Part shown: one piece after another, positions 1 to 9,574 of the stretch
Position numbering within the stretch: position 1 is the stretch's first letter
How the letters are laid out: each line of letters begins with the position of its first letter
Assembly (NCBI RefSeq): GCF_001261715.1
Contig: NZ_CVRU01000081.1
Coordinates: forward strand, 1,511 to 65,510
Length of the DNA stretch: 64,000 nt
DNA from: Dysgonomonas sp. HGC4
GTDB lineage: Bacteria > Bacteroidota > Bacteroidia > Bacteroidales > Dysgonomonadaceae
Direction: 5' to 3'
Position numbers and translations under genes: made by a program
Notes under the pieces: model-generated
Seen by the model: only the letters and a program-made list of their open reading frames with translations
Told to the model about the DNA's origin: nothing
Databases searched by the model: none

Positions 1-73
1 AGCTATAGACTATTCTCTCACAAGAAATAGATTTACCTTCCTGTCTAAGCTAGGTATCCAACCTTAATATAAT

Positions 74-81
74 TATCTTTG
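74..81 (+). promoter_or_regulatory. putative -7 box for the helicase gene
   Basis: TATCTTTG matches the Bacteroidota -7 consensus TAnnTTTG and lies 20 bp before the ATG at 101. No clear -33 TTTG is visible at the usual spacing, so this rests on the -7 box alone. Confidence 0.5.
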
Positions 82-100
82 TAATAATAATCAGAAAAGA

Positions 101-2260
101 ATGGAAACCACATCACCAAACGAAATATTTAAACTTGCCGCCGATATTGTTCGTAACACTTCTCAATCTGTTTTTCTTACAGGTAAAGCAGGAACAGGTA
201 AAACTACATTTCTACACTATATCCGCAAGAATGTGGATAAAAACGTAATAGTAGCAGCACCAACAGGAGTGGCTTCAATAAATGCAGGAGGTGTAACATT
301 ACATTCGTTGTTGCAGTTACCATTCGAACCATTTATTCCAAATCTGGAAGGAAAAAAGAAACTCGACTTTCACTTCAAATTGCGTAAGTCGAAAATTGAG
401 ATGTTACGCGAACTCGAACTACTTATTATAGATGAGGTAAGTATGCTTAGAGCTGATATGTTGGATGCAATAGATTATATGCTAAAACGCTATCGCAACA
501 ATCAGCAATTGTTTGGAGGAGTTCAGATACTCTTTATTGGCGATATGTATCAATTACCCCCCGTAGCACAACAACACGAATGGGATCAGTTGAAACAATA
601 CTACCCTTCCCCATTCTTCTTTCACGCTCAGGCATTACAGAATAATATGCCACTTTATGTAGAACTAAAAACTATTTACAGACAAAGCGATCAGGTTTTT
701 ATTGATATCTTGAATCGAATTCGTAATAATTGTACCACAAGTGGTGATTTACAAATACTCAATCAACGCTACAACCCATCTTTTAAATTAACAGCCGAAA
801 ACAGATACATTGTTTTATGTACTCACAATTATAAAGCTGACAAAATAAATAGTGAACAACTTGACAATTTGCAAACAAAGGGAGTTTCTTTTTCGGGGAA
901 AATAACTGGAGATTTTACAGACAACTCTCTGCCAACCGATTTTAATCTGGTATTGAAAATTGGTGCGCAAGTAATGTTCGTAAAAAATGACGTGGGAGAA
1001 AAACGTCGCTATTATAATGGTAAACTAGCCGTAATTAGTCATCTATCAAAAGATAAAATAGTTGTACGATTTGAAGATGGCAACGAAATGGAACTCGAAG
1101 AGGAAACTTGGAGAAATGTTCGCTATTCATTAAATGAGGATTCGGGTAATATTCAGGAAGAAGAATTGGGAGCATTTACACAATACCCTATTCGTTTAGC
1201 ATGGGCTATTACTATTCATAAAAGTCAGGGATTAACTTTCGACCGAGTAGTGATAGATGCAGGACAAGCTTTTGCCGCAGGACAAGTATATGTGGCACTC
1301 AGCCGTTGTACATCTCTCGATGGGATAGTATTATTCTCTCGTATAACAGCCGATAGCATACATACCGACCAGAATGCCATAGCATTTAGCAAAGAAGAGT
1401 TAAAACAAGATTACCTTCAACAAATATTAGAAGAAGAAAAACCTCGCTATTGTGCTGATCGATTAAAAAAAGCATTCGATTGGTCACCCATAGTTCGCAG
1501 TGTTCATTCTCTAAATCAATTGGCTGCCGAAAAAAACATTCCTGAAAAGGAGAAAATGCAAGCTTTGTTCTCACAACTATATGACAAAGCCATAGAAGAA
1601 CAGAAAATTGCTGAGAATTTCAGAAGAGAATTAAGCTCAATACTATCAGCAACCGATCCGGATATCAACTTATTAAAAGATCGTGTAAAAAAGGCAGTGC
1701 ATTACTTCCATAAAGATTTACAACAAAATATCATCTTGCCAATTGAAAGCCATATAAACAGTCTAAAGAAAGCATCCAAAGTCAAGCTATATTTGAAAGG
1801 TGTACGCGAAATTCATGCGACATTATTATCCCTTTTGGAAAAGTTAGAGCATATCCACTATGGGAATATAGAACTCACTTCCGATCTTGCTTTCAAACAA
1901 TTGACTGCTCCAAAAGTCGAAGAACCTATTGAAAGTGAAAAGAAATCGAAACCACAAAAGGGAGATAGCCAACGTATTACCTTATCATTATTTAATGAAG
2001 GAAAAACGTTAAAAGAAATTGCTGCTGAGCGCAATTTATCTACAACAACTATCGAAAGTCATTTATCGGGATTTATCCTTACGGGCGAATTATCCATAGA
2101 TCAATTAATCTCCGAAGAAAAGCAAAACTATCTTCTTCCCCGATTAAAAGACATTCAGCCTAGTACTCCCCTATCCAGCATCAAAGAAGAGTTACCCAAG
2201 GAATATACTTATCTGGATATTAAAGCTATGATGAATCATATCAGATGGTCCAAGAAATAA
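101..2260 (+). CDS. Pif1/RecD-like superfamily 1 DNA helicase with C-terminal HTH
   Basis: ATP-dependent DNA helicase of 719 residues. Near the N-terminus it has a Walker A motif (TGKAGTGKTT, about residues 27-36), then the Pif1-type PTGVASINAGG motif and a Walker B IIDEVSML. The motif AITIHKSQGLTF followed by QVYVALSRC (about residues 367-405) is typical of the 2A domain of Pif1 and RecD helicases. After a charged linker the C-terminus carries a helix-turn-helix (TLKEIAAERNLSTTTIESHL), as in the HTH_40 domain found on RecQ, RNase D and Bacteroidota Pif1-like proteins. It is expected to act in the cytoplasm on G4 or forked DNA, which is family knowledge only. It is monocistronic, with 579 bp of non-coding sequence downstream. 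The start is supported by the -7 box 20 bp upstream. Confidence 0.93.
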   Translation: METTSPNEIFKLAADIVRNTSQSVFLTGKAGTGKTTFLHYIRKNVDKNVIVAAPTGVASINAGGVTLHSLLQLPFEPFIPNLEGKKKLDFHFKLRKSKIEMLRELELLIIDEVSMLRADMLDAIDYMLKRYRNNQQLFGGVQILFIGDMYQLPPVAQQHEWDQLKQYYPSPFFFHAQALQNNMPLYVELKTIYRQSDQVFIDILNRIRNNCTTSGDLQILNQRYNPSFKLTAENRYIVLCTHNYKADKINSEQLDNLQTKGVSFSGKITGDFTDNSLPTDFNLVLKIGAQVMFVKNDVGEKRRYYNGKLAVISHLSKDKIVVRFEDGNEMELEEETWRNVRYSLNEDSGNIQEEELGAFTQYPIRLAWAITIHKSQGLTFDRVVIDAGQAFAAGQVYVALSRCTSLDGIVLFSRITADSIHTDQNAIAFSKEELKQDYLQQILEEEKPRYCADRLKKAFDWSPIVRSVHSLNQLAAEKNIPEKEKMQALFSQLYDKAIEEQKIAENFRRELSSILSATDPDINLLKDRVKKAVHYFHKDLQQNIILPIESHINSLKKASKVKLYLKGVREIHATLLSLLEKLEHIHYGNIELTSDLAFKQLTAPKVEEPIESEKKSKPQKGDSQRITLSLFNEGKTLKEIAAERNLSTTTIESHLSGFILTGELSIDQLISEEKQNYLLPRLKDIQPSTPLSSIKEELPKEYTYLDIKAMMNHIRWSKK

Positions 2261-2586
2261 TCAGAAATATAAATATCTAAGAAAACCTGATAGATTTCTT
2301 TAAAGAAAATAACAATATTTCAGTTTAATTATTACATTTGTTCACAGAGTGGGTTTACGATTTCATCTAAAATCTTTTTTTTTATCGAAAAGTAAACAAG
2401 CTTTATTATATTAACCCATAAATCTATTACTAGCAAACTACTCACTCTTCTACTACGAATTTCAGTTTATATTTTCAAAGACCTTAATTAGCAACAAAAG
2501 AAAAATGACAGCATCTCTAGAATACAAAAAAGAAGACTCAAATCTAAATTTTAACTATTTAGATTTGGTCAATTGTGCTGAAATAT

Positions 2587-2641
<55 letters not shown>

Positions 2642-2677
2642 ATAAAATAAACTATTCTTTTCTTAGCAACAAATTTT

Positions 2678-2697
2678 CCCGAAATCTTATTTTCGGG
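2678..2697. terminator. CCCGAAA/TTTCGGG hairpin
   Basis: Seven-bp perfect stem with a 6-nt loop, no strong T tract after it. It could be a leader hairpin of the susC transcript or a weak terminator. Function not decided. Confidence 0.35.
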
Positions 2698-2839
2698 CAG
2701 AGCCTTATATTACCTATTTATTTAAATCCATATTCTACCATACCGATATAATCGGCTTGGTCTTCTTCGCACGTAACTACTTCATTATTCAGAACCAAAC
2801 TTTTTTATACAATAATGTTTAACCTAAATCAATTAAAGC

Positions 2840-5800
2840 ATGAACAACAAATTAAGAAAAAGGAAACAACGAGAATGTGGTTTCTTTAAAGTGCTAATTC
2901 TAATGATGGCAATGCTCGGCTACGGGATGTCGTCCAATGCACAAATAAACATTACAGGTACTGTCACAGACGAAAACAATGAGCCCATGATTGGGATTAC
3001 AATCGCTGTGAAAAATTCAACAATTGGAACAGCTACCGATATTGATGGAAAGTACTCTTTAACCGTACCTAATAGTAATGCGGTAATAGTTTATTCCTAT
3101 ATCGGCTACGAAAGACAAGAAATACCTGTAGGAGCGCGCAAAGTAATAGATGTTAAACTCAAAGAAAACACCAAATTACTAGATGAAGTTGTAGTAGTTG
3201 GTTTTGGTACACAGAAAAAAGTAAACCTCACAGGATCAGTTGCCACTGTAGACAGCAAAATGCTCGAAAACAGACCTATTACCAATGTATCAGCAGGTTT
3301 AGCAGGTTTATTACCAGGTGTCACCATTACTCAGAAAAGTGGATTACCGGGTGGTGATGGAGGTACTATCAGAGTACGTGGAGTAGGAACTTTAAACAAT
3401 GCCAACCCAATGGTACTTGTAGATGGAGTAGAAGCTACAATGGATAATATAGATCCTAATGATATCGAAACATTAACTGTTTTAAAAGATGCAGCAAGCT
3501 CGGCTATATTTGGAGCAAAAGCTGCTAATGGAGTTATTTTAATCACTACAAAAAAAGGTAAAGCTGGTAAATCACAAGTCAATTATTCAGGAAATTTTGG
3601 TTGGCAAACACCTACCGCATTGCCCAAGTATATACGATCGGCTGAGTATGCTGAGATGTATAACGAAGCTCTAAAGAATGACGGTAAAAGTTTGAAATTT
3701 ACAGAAGCCGAAATTCAAAAATTCAGAGATGGCTCCGATCCCGATAATTTTGCTGATACCGATTGGCAAGACTTACTTTATCAAGGTTCAGGATTTCAAA
3801 CCAATCATAGTGTAAATGTTAGCGGAGGTACAGACAAAGCCCGTTATATGACATCGGTAGGCTATCTTCAACAAGATGGTGTAATCAAATTGACAGGTAA
3901 GAAACAATACAATATAAGAACCAACCTAGACATCAATCCAATATCGAAACTTGATGTTGGCGTCAATCTATCTTATACACGTATGGATCTAGAAGAGGCA
4001 ACAAACTCATATGTAGGAGGAGGAGCAGACCAGATTTTCAGACAAGTAAACTTAATTTCACCATGGATTCCCTATCGTAAATCGAATGGTGATTATGGAA
4101 CTATAAGTGATGGTAACCCGATTGCATGGATAGATTTGGGACAACAGATTCTGAAAAAGAGAGCATACTTTTTAGGAATAGGAACAATTAAGTATGAATT
4201 TATAAAAGACCTATCGCTCAAAGGTGTATTCTCTTATAAAACATTCACTGAAGACCAAAACGAATTTATAAAAGACATTCAATACAATCCCTATAAATAC
4301 CAAGGTCCAAACAAAATGCACCAAAGAGACTATTCGAACGAAACAGTCGCAAGTGATATCTTCTTAAATTATAGCAAGAGCTTTAACCGTAATCACAACT
4401 TCATATTCTTAGGAGGGTTTCACTCCGAATATTACCACTACAAATATACATATGCCTATCGCGAAAATTTCCCGAGTAACAACTTGAGCGATTTAAACGG
4501 TGGCAGTACCGCAGGTATGAAAAATGAAGGATATACCAGAGAGTTAGCCATGCTATCATGGTTTGGTCGTCTAAATTATGATTATGCAGGTAAATACTTA
4601 TTCGAAGCCAACTTCCGTTACGATGGATCATCTCGTTTTGCAGAAGCCAATCGTTGGGGATTTTTTCCTTCATTCTCGGGAGCATGGCGTATTTCAGAGG
4701 AAAACTTCATGGAACCTCTCAGAAACTCCATTACGAATTTAAAGGTGAGAGCATCATGGGGTAAATTGGGTAATCAAGCAGCTTTAGACGATTATTACCC
4801 TACCATTCCTACCCTATCTCTAAAAGACCAAGATTATGCTTTTGGTGGTAAAATAGTACCCGGTGGAGCAACCATTTATGCCAAGAATCCAAACCTAAAA
4901 TGGGAGGAAACACGTACATGGAACATTGGTCTTGATGTTGGTATCACTAGCGATCTTAATATAACTGTTGACTATTATGACAAACTAACATCGGATATTC
5001 TAATGAAAGTACCTACACCAGATACATACGCTTTAGAAGATTTCTGGGACAATGTAGGTGAAGTATCCAATAAAGGTATAGAGTTTTCAGCACAATATAA
5101 TAAGCAGTTTAAGAATGTAATGTTTTCTTTCGGAGGTAATATAGCATACAATAAAAACAAGATATTGAAACTTGCCGGACAAAGCGAAATTATTGATGGA
5201 AAAGACATTAAACGAGTAGGAAACTCTTTAAACAGCATCTATGGATATAAAACTGACGGTTTATACCAATCAAAAGAAGATATAAACAATTGGCCAACCA
5301 ATAACATACAAGGAACTGTCGTACCGGGTGACTTGCGCTACGTAGATGTATCGGGCGATGGTGTACTAAGTGCTGCCGACCGTGTGATAATTGGTTGTAC
5401 GGATCCTAAATTTGTATTCGGTTTTAATGTAGGAGCAACTTATAGAGGATTCGATATGCTGCTATTCTTTCAAGGAACAGCAGGAGGTAAAGGATACATG
5501 GAATCAGAAGCTATTGGAGAGTTGAACGGAGATAATGGTAAGCCCACAACCTTCTGGCGTAACCGATGGACTCCCGAAAATACAAATACCGATATCCCCC
5601 GTTTGAGTAGCCAAGGTAAAAGCGGACCTAGTATGCCTAGTGTAATATCTTCTTATTGGTTACAAGATGGTACTTATTTACGTCTAAAGAATCTACAAGT
5701 AGGATATACACTTCCCGCAAAACTAACTCACAATATGCAAATATCTAAAGTCAGAGTATTTTACAGTGCTCAAAACCTGTTGACATTTACAAGCTTTGTA

Positions 5801-5890
5801 AAAGGCTGGGATCCTGAATCTCCAGTTGGAAGAGGTAGTCACTATCCTCAGGTGATGGTGAATTCATTTGGTATTAACGTTACATTTTAA
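2840..5890 (+). CDS. SusC/RagA-type TonB-dependent outer-membrane transporter
   Basis: 1016-residue outer-membrane importer for a glycan or other large nutrient. After a signal peptide (about residues 1-35, ending SSNAQ) comes a CarboxypepD_reg-like beta-sandwich (ITGTVTDENNEPMIGITIAV onwards, about 36-120), then the SusC-type DEVVVVGFGTQ segment, a plug domain with the hallmark VRGVGTLNNANPMVLVDGV, and a 22-strand barrel ending in an aromatic residue (NVTF). It lies 13 bp before the SusD partner in one operon that closes with a strong terminator. No glycoside hydrolase or regulator adjoins the pair, so the substrate cannot be inferred. The long leader with an (AG)26 tract is unusual for a susC gene. 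Confidence 0.95.
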   Translation: MNNKLRKRKQRECGFFKVLILMMAMLGYGMSSNAQINITGTVTDENNEPMIGITIAVKNSTIGTATDIDGKYSLTVPNSNAVIVYSYIGYERQEIPVGARKVIDVKLKENTKLLDEVVVVGFGTQKKVNLTGSVATVDSKMLENRPITNVSAGLAGLLPGVTITQKSGLPGGDGGTIRVRGVGTLNNANPMVLVDGVEATMDNIDPNDIETLTVLKDAASSAIFGAKAANGVILITTKKGKAGKSQVNYSGNFGWQTPTALPKYIRSAEYAEMYNEALKNDGKSLKFTEAEIQKFRDGSDPDNFADTDWQDLLYQGSGFQTNHSVNVSGGTDKARYMTSVGYLQQDGVIKLTGKKQYNIRTNLDINPISKLDVGVNLSYTRMDLEEATNSYVGGGADQIFRQVNLISPWIPYRKSNGDYGTISDGNPIAWIDLGQQILKKRAYFLGIGTIKYEFIKDLSLKGVFSYKTFTEDQNEFIKDIQYNPYKYQGPNKMHQRDYSNETVASDIFLNYSKSFNRNHNFIFLGGFHSEYYHYKYTYAYRENFPSNNLSDLNGGSTAGMKNEGYTRELAMLSWFGRLNYDYAGKYLFEANFRYDGSSRFAEANRWGFFPSFSGAWRISEENFMEPLRNSITNLKVRASWGKLGNQAALDDYYPTIPTLSLKDQDYAFGGKIVPGGATIYAKNPNLKWEETRTWNIGLDVGITSDLNITVDYYDKLTSDILMKVPTPDTYALEDFWDNVGEVSNKGIEFSAQYNKQFKNVMFSFGGNIAYNKNKILKLAGQSEIIDGKDIKRVGNSLNSIYGYKTDGLYQSKEDINNWPTNNIQGTVVPGDLRYVDVSGDGVLSAADRVIIGCTDPKFVFGFNVGATYRGFDMLLFFQGTAGGKGYMESEAIGELNGDNGKPTTFWRNRWTPENTNTDIPRLSSQGKSGPSMPSVISSYWLQDGTYLRLKNLQVGYTLPAKLTHNMQISKVRVFYSAQNLLTFTSFVKGWDPESPVGRGSHYPQVMVNSFGINVTF

Positions 5891-5903
5891 GGAGGATTAA
5901 ATC

Positions 5904-7496
5904 ATGAAAAAATATATATTATTTCTAGTTTCGGTATTTGCTCTTACCTCTTGTTCGGATTTTCTTGACCGAGCACCGGGTGATGCCCTTTCTCCCGGTA
6001 CATTCTGGGAAACAGAAAACGATGCAAAACTGGCTTTGACAGGTTGTTACAGAGGATTTGAAGATAGTTACGGTATTATGTACCGCGATTGTGGCTCCGA
6101 TAATGCTTATAATTTTCACCGCCACGAAGGGTATCAAGCCATTGGCGATGGAACGATGTCTCCCGGTGATCCCGGTACTACCGCCATATTCTCTTTTGTT
6201 ACTATTCGCAAGTGTAATGAGTTTCTTGAGAATATCGATCGTGTTAACTTCAGAACCGAAGGTTTAAAAACAAAATACGTAGCCGAAGTTCGTTTCATCA
6301 GAGCATATCGTCATTTCTTACTAACACAGTGGTATGGCGATTCACCACTGGTTACCAAGACTTTTGCTACTCCCGAAGAAGCCAGAGTTGGTAGAGATCC
6401 CAGGGCAACAGTAGAAGATTTTGTAATATCTGAGCTAAAAGAAATTATTCCCAGCCTTGCAGAAAAACATTCATCTAGCGAAACTGGACGTATTCCCCAA
6501 GGTGCGGCACAAGCTTTGCTAATGCGAATATATTTATTTAAAGGAATGTACAAGGAAGCGATTGAGGTAGCAAAAGCAATTCAAGGGTATAGCTTATTTC
6601 CATCGTTCGAAGGTTTATTTTTGATGGCAAACAGAGATACTAACGGAGAAGCCATACTTCAATACGAACATATCGAAAATAATCTTTCTATGGATTTAAC
6701 ACCATTCCTTCCCAATAGCCAGGGAGGATGGTCGTCAGTAGTTCCTTTGCAATCATTGGTTGATAATTACGAAATGGCTGATGGTTCAACTATAGCCGAA
6801 GCTAAAGCTGCTGGCAAGTATGACGATACAAACCCTTATGTAAACAGAGACCCTCGCTTAAGACAAACTCTTATTTACCCCGGACAACTTTGGGAAGGTG
6901 AGATATTCAGTTCTGTTGTTTCAGGAAATGCAGACCATCCGACTAAAGAAAATAATTCAACAAAATCGGGATACAACTTCAAGAAGTATTTCAATAACTT
7001 AGATCAATTCCCTTCCGGATTTTGGAATACAGGTCGAAGCATTATGATTTTCAGATATGCCGAAGTTCTTCTGACATTAGCCGAAGCGAAAATTGAATTG
7101 AACCAATTAGACGCCGAAATGTATGATGCTTTAGATAAAGTGAGAACAAGAGCCGGAATACCAGCCGTAGACAGAACTAAATACAATACTCAAGCTAAAT
7201 TACGAGAATTAGTTCGCCGCGAACGTCGTTCCGAATTTGCTTTCGAAGGTCTAAGACGTTATGACATTATCCGTTGGGGGCTTGCTCACGAAGTAATGAA
7301 TGGAGACGCACTTGGCTGCCGTCAAGGTACTATTTTAGATGAGGTTTTACCCAATGGAGACCGAAAAGTGAATTTGAATGGTGCTAACTTCTTTGTAGAA
7401 AAGAGAAAATTTGCCGACAAAAACATCTTTCTGCCTATTCCTCAATCTTCAATTGACAAGAACAATAACCTATTACCTAATAATCCGGGATACTAA
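5904..7496 (+). CDS. SusD/RagB-type surface nutrient-binding lipoprotein
   Basis: 530-residue lipoprotein partner of the preceding SusC. The lipobox LTSC places the lipidated Cys at residue 17, followed by the typical DFLDRAPGDALSPGTFWETENDA N-terminus (quoted in part) of SusD proteins, which caps the SusC barrel and binds substrate. TPR-like helices (FIRAYRHFLLTQWYGD; QALLMRIYLFKGMY) and the conserved C-terminal RRERRSEFAFEGLRRYDIIRW segment (seen near residues 435-455) are clear. A purine-rich ribosome-binding site (AAGGAGG) lies between the SusC stop and this ATG. The operon ends at the hairpin at 7518-7551. Confidence 0.95.
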   Translation: MKKYILFLVSVFALTSCSDFLDRAPGDALSPGTFWETENDAKLALTGCYRGFEDSYGIMYRDCGSDNAYNFHRHEGYQAIGDGTMSPGDPGTTAIFSFVTIRKCNEFLENIDRVNFRTEGLKTKYVAEVRFIRAYRHFLLTQWYGDSPLVTKTFATPEEARVGRDPRATVEDFVISELKEIIPSLAEKHSSSETGRIPQGAAQALLMRIYLFKGMYKEAIEVAKAIQGYSLFPSFEGLFLMANRDTNGEAILQYEHIENNLSMDLTPFLPNSQGGWSSVVPLQSLVDNYEMADGSTIAEAKAAGKYDDTNPYVNRDPRLRQTLIYPGQLWEGEIFSSVVSGNADHPTKENNSTKSGYNFKKYFNNLDQFPSGFWNTGRSIMIFRYAEVLLTLAEAKIELNQLDAEMYDALDKVRTRAGIPAVDRTKYNTQAKLRELVRRERRSEFAFEGLRRYDIIRWGLAHEVMNGDALGCRQGTILDEVLPNGDRKVNLNGANFFVEKRKFADKNIFLPIPQSSIDKNNNLLPNNPGY

Positions 7497-7517
7497 TTTC
7501 AATCAGATAATCTAAAG

Positions 7518-7551
7518 AAAAGCCTACCTTAATAAATAAGGTAGGCTTTTT
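7518..7551 (+). terminator. rho-independent terminator of the susCD operon
   Basis: Perfect 13-bp stem (7518-7530 with 7538-7550), 7-nt loop, right arm ending in a T run. It lies 22 bp after the susD stop. Confidence 0.9.
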
Positions 7552-7573
7552 ATTTTCAAGAGCTATAGCTAAT

Positions 7574-7597
7574 CTAATGAGTTTATCAACTCATTAG
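7574..7597. terminator. hairpin after the ion-channel gene
   Basis: Ten-bp arms CTAATGAGTT / AACTCATTAG with a 4-nt loop, 7 bp beyond the minus-strand stop at 7604. No T tract follows on the minus strand, so it may only stabilise the 3' end. Confidence 0.4.
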
Positions 7598-7603
7598 AAC
7601 GAC

Positions 7604-8353
7604 TTAAGACTTAACAGTATCATTTGTATCAATTTCTTTTGCATCTTTCGAATGAGAAATTCCCTTTTTTTTCCTATTTACCCTTTGCATCACACTAGTT
7701 ATATAAACCGTAAAGACAGGAAACATCATCATGCCCAATGCCGCTAAAACCACAGATAATATACGACCTCCGGTAGTCACCGCATAAATATTCGAACCTA
7801 CAGTTGTAACATTCATAAATGCCCACCATAACGAATCGGGATAGTTTGTCACCAAAGGATTTACCTTATGTTCGATAACTAAAAATATTAGACTCGAAAA
7901 ATAAACCGTTGCCAACAACATAGTCAAATAAGAAACAAATAGTCCCGAAATCTTATTCTTTGTCAACCAACTAACCACAATAGCCAAAGCATATCCTCCT
8001 CTAATCAGAGGAATAAAACGAATAAAATAACTAACCTCTGGAGAGAATGAGAGATTATAATAATCTATTATATTGAGATAGGGAATCGATATTATAAGAA
8101 AAACAAAATGAGAACGAAAAAAATTCCACTTACGACCCGACAGCATAAACTCCAATAGAAAATCGAATAAGAAGAATATACATATCCACAACTGTATCTT
8201 CAAATAAGATCCTTGTGTCTGAAACGGAATATTCTTGAAAGTATCAATAGAAATACTTATTACAAGAAAAATAGAAAGTAAAATTATTATAATATGCAGA
8301 ATATCACAAATATTTGTTTTCTGATAAAAAAAATTTCTAAACGTATTCTTCAT
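7604..8353 (-). CDS. voltage-gated-like ion (potassium) channel, atypical selectivity filter
   Basis: 249-residue inner-membrane protein with six predicted membrane segments: four in the N-terminal half (about residues 15-38, 53-70, 82-100, 108-130), then the pore module of two helices around a re-entrant loop (about 142-160 and 195-220). The pore helix WWAFMNVTTVGSN (residues 176-188) aligns with the potassium-channel filter, but canonical TVGYGD is replaced by TVGSNI. The putative S4 (FIRFIPLIRGG) has only two arginines, so voltage sensing is doubtful. A short basic tail (NRKKKG) follows the last helix and no RCK domain is present. It is monocistronic. Ion selectivity cannot be assigned: it may be a non-selective or altered cation channel. 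Confidence 0.85.
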   Translation of the reverse strand: MKNTFRNFFYQKTNICDILHIIIILLSIFLVISISIDTFKNIPFQTQGSYLKIQLWICIFFLFDFLLEFMLSGRKWNFFRSHFVFLIISIPYLNIIDYYNLSFSPEVSYFIRFIPLIRGGYALAIVVSWLTKNKISGLFVSYLTMLLATVYFSSLIFLVIEHKVNPLVTNYPDSLWWAFMNVTTVGSNIYAVTTGGRILSVVLAALGMMMFPVFTVYITSVMQRVNRKKKGISHSKDAKEIDTNDTVKS

Positions 8354-8454
8354 TAATTTTAAAAGTATGAATTGTTCTTATTTAATAAACACCGTTAGAA
8401 ATGTTTTGTTTTCGAAAGACATTTATACAGGTTTAAGTACCTATTATTAAAAGA

Positions 8455-8490
8455 AAAAGTCACCTGAGAAAACTCCTCAAATGACTTTTA
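8455..8490 (-). terminator. rho-independent terminator of the 8512-9219 gene
   Basis: AAAAGTCA (8455-8462) pairs with TGACTTTT (8482-8489), with an inner TGAG/CTCA pairing. On the minus strand the stem runs into TTTTTCTTTT. It lies 22 bp past the minus-strand stop. Confidence 0.85.
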
Positions 8491-8511
8491 TTTTTTTATA
8501 TAAATTCAGTT

Positions 8512-9219
8512 TTATTTTTTTATCAAGCTTGTCAATACAGTATAATTTTGTAACTGTTTATTACTATACGTTTCAGAACGTACAATACCAGCTTCTGCAG
8601 CATACCACTCTACTCCACTAAAGGTTACTGTTTTTTTATCTTTATACACATCAAAATCAAATGTAATTTTCGATGCATCAAAAGTTCTGGCAGGTGTTGT
8701 AACTTTTTCATTTTTCTCATACTCTCGGTTGTAAACACGAACTCTTATCAACTCCTTTTTATCACTTTTTGACTGAATCGTAAATTCTCCTGCGTCCATT
8801 TTGAAATTTCCTTCAAAGGGAAAATCTGAAAATGTATCAGGATAATCCAAAAAGTCGCCAACAAGCTCAGTATCTTCTCCCAAGATTCCCATTATTTGAG
8901 GTGAAATGGTTCTGTTTACCATCTTCAAATAGAAAACGCCATCATTACATTCCGCATCAAGGTTACCTTCGTCAATAACATTGTTACTAGCATCTGTCAT
9001 AACAAAGCCTACTTCCAAATCTTTTCCTGTAATAAAATCATCATAAGCTGTATTAACTCTATAAGTCATGGTGTTCAATAAATTATTATTTGCATCATAA
9101 CTCTTATTAATTAATGCATCTCCTACATTTTTCGGGAAAAATGCCATACAATCATCCTGTGCTTTAATCAAGCCTGTAAAAGCAAAAACAGAAATTAAAA
9201 ACAATAAAACTCTTCTCAT
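8512..9219 (-). CDS. secreted DUF3108/TapB-like protein of unknown function
   Basis: 235 residues with a clear Sec signal peptide (MRRVLLFLISVFAFTGLIKAQ). The mature part begins DDCMAFFPKNVGDALINKSYD and is all-beta in character, resembling Bacteroidota proteins annotated TapB or DUF3108-like (family resemblance judged by eye). These have no established biochemical activity. No lipobox and no transmembrane anchor are seen, so it should be periplasmic or secreted. It is monocistronic with its own terminator. Upstream, 355 bp separate it from the divergent GH20 gene. Confidence 0.85.
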   Translation of the reverse strand: MRRVLLFLISVFAFTGLIKAQDDCMAFFPKNVGDALINKSYDANNNLLNTMTYRVNTAYDDFITGKDLEVGFVMTDASNNVIDEGNLDAECNDGVFYLKMVNRTISPQIMGILGEDTELVGDFLDYPDTFSDFPFEGNFKMDAGEFTIQSKSDKKELIRVRVYNREYEKNEKVTTPARTFDASKITFDFDVYKDKKTVTFSGVEWYAAEAGIVRSETYSNKQLQNYTVLTSLIKK

Positions 9220-9574
9220 AATGTAAAATGTTTATGTAACGTAAAATTTGTTTAAACAATTATAACAATTGATCTACAGAAAAGTTTAAACGACTAATAC
9301 ACAATAACATAAACAAATAGTCATTTTTTTCTCCTGCTGAATTAAAAGATACAATTAATCTCCTTTTATCTATTTTCATTAACGCAAATAGATCTTTTCT
9401 GAAAAAATAAAAACAGACTCATCTCTATTAAAATAAAACCATATTACCCCACTTAATCCTTAGTTTGATAATACGAATTGTTAATTAGCACTTCAACACC
9501 TCACAAAGAGATACAAATTCATTTATTTTTATAAGTTTTGTTATATTTGTAAATATAAACCTAAAGAACAATAC
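9220..9574. other. 355-bp divergent intergenic region
   Basis: Contains the GH20 promoter near its right end. No other structure stands out. Confidence 0.5.
9542..9549 (+). promoter_or_regulatory. -7 box of the GH20 gene
   Basis: TATATTTG matches TAnnTTTG and ends 25 bp before the ATG at 9575. The -33 region (ATTTA near 9521) is degenerate. Confidence 0.6.
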
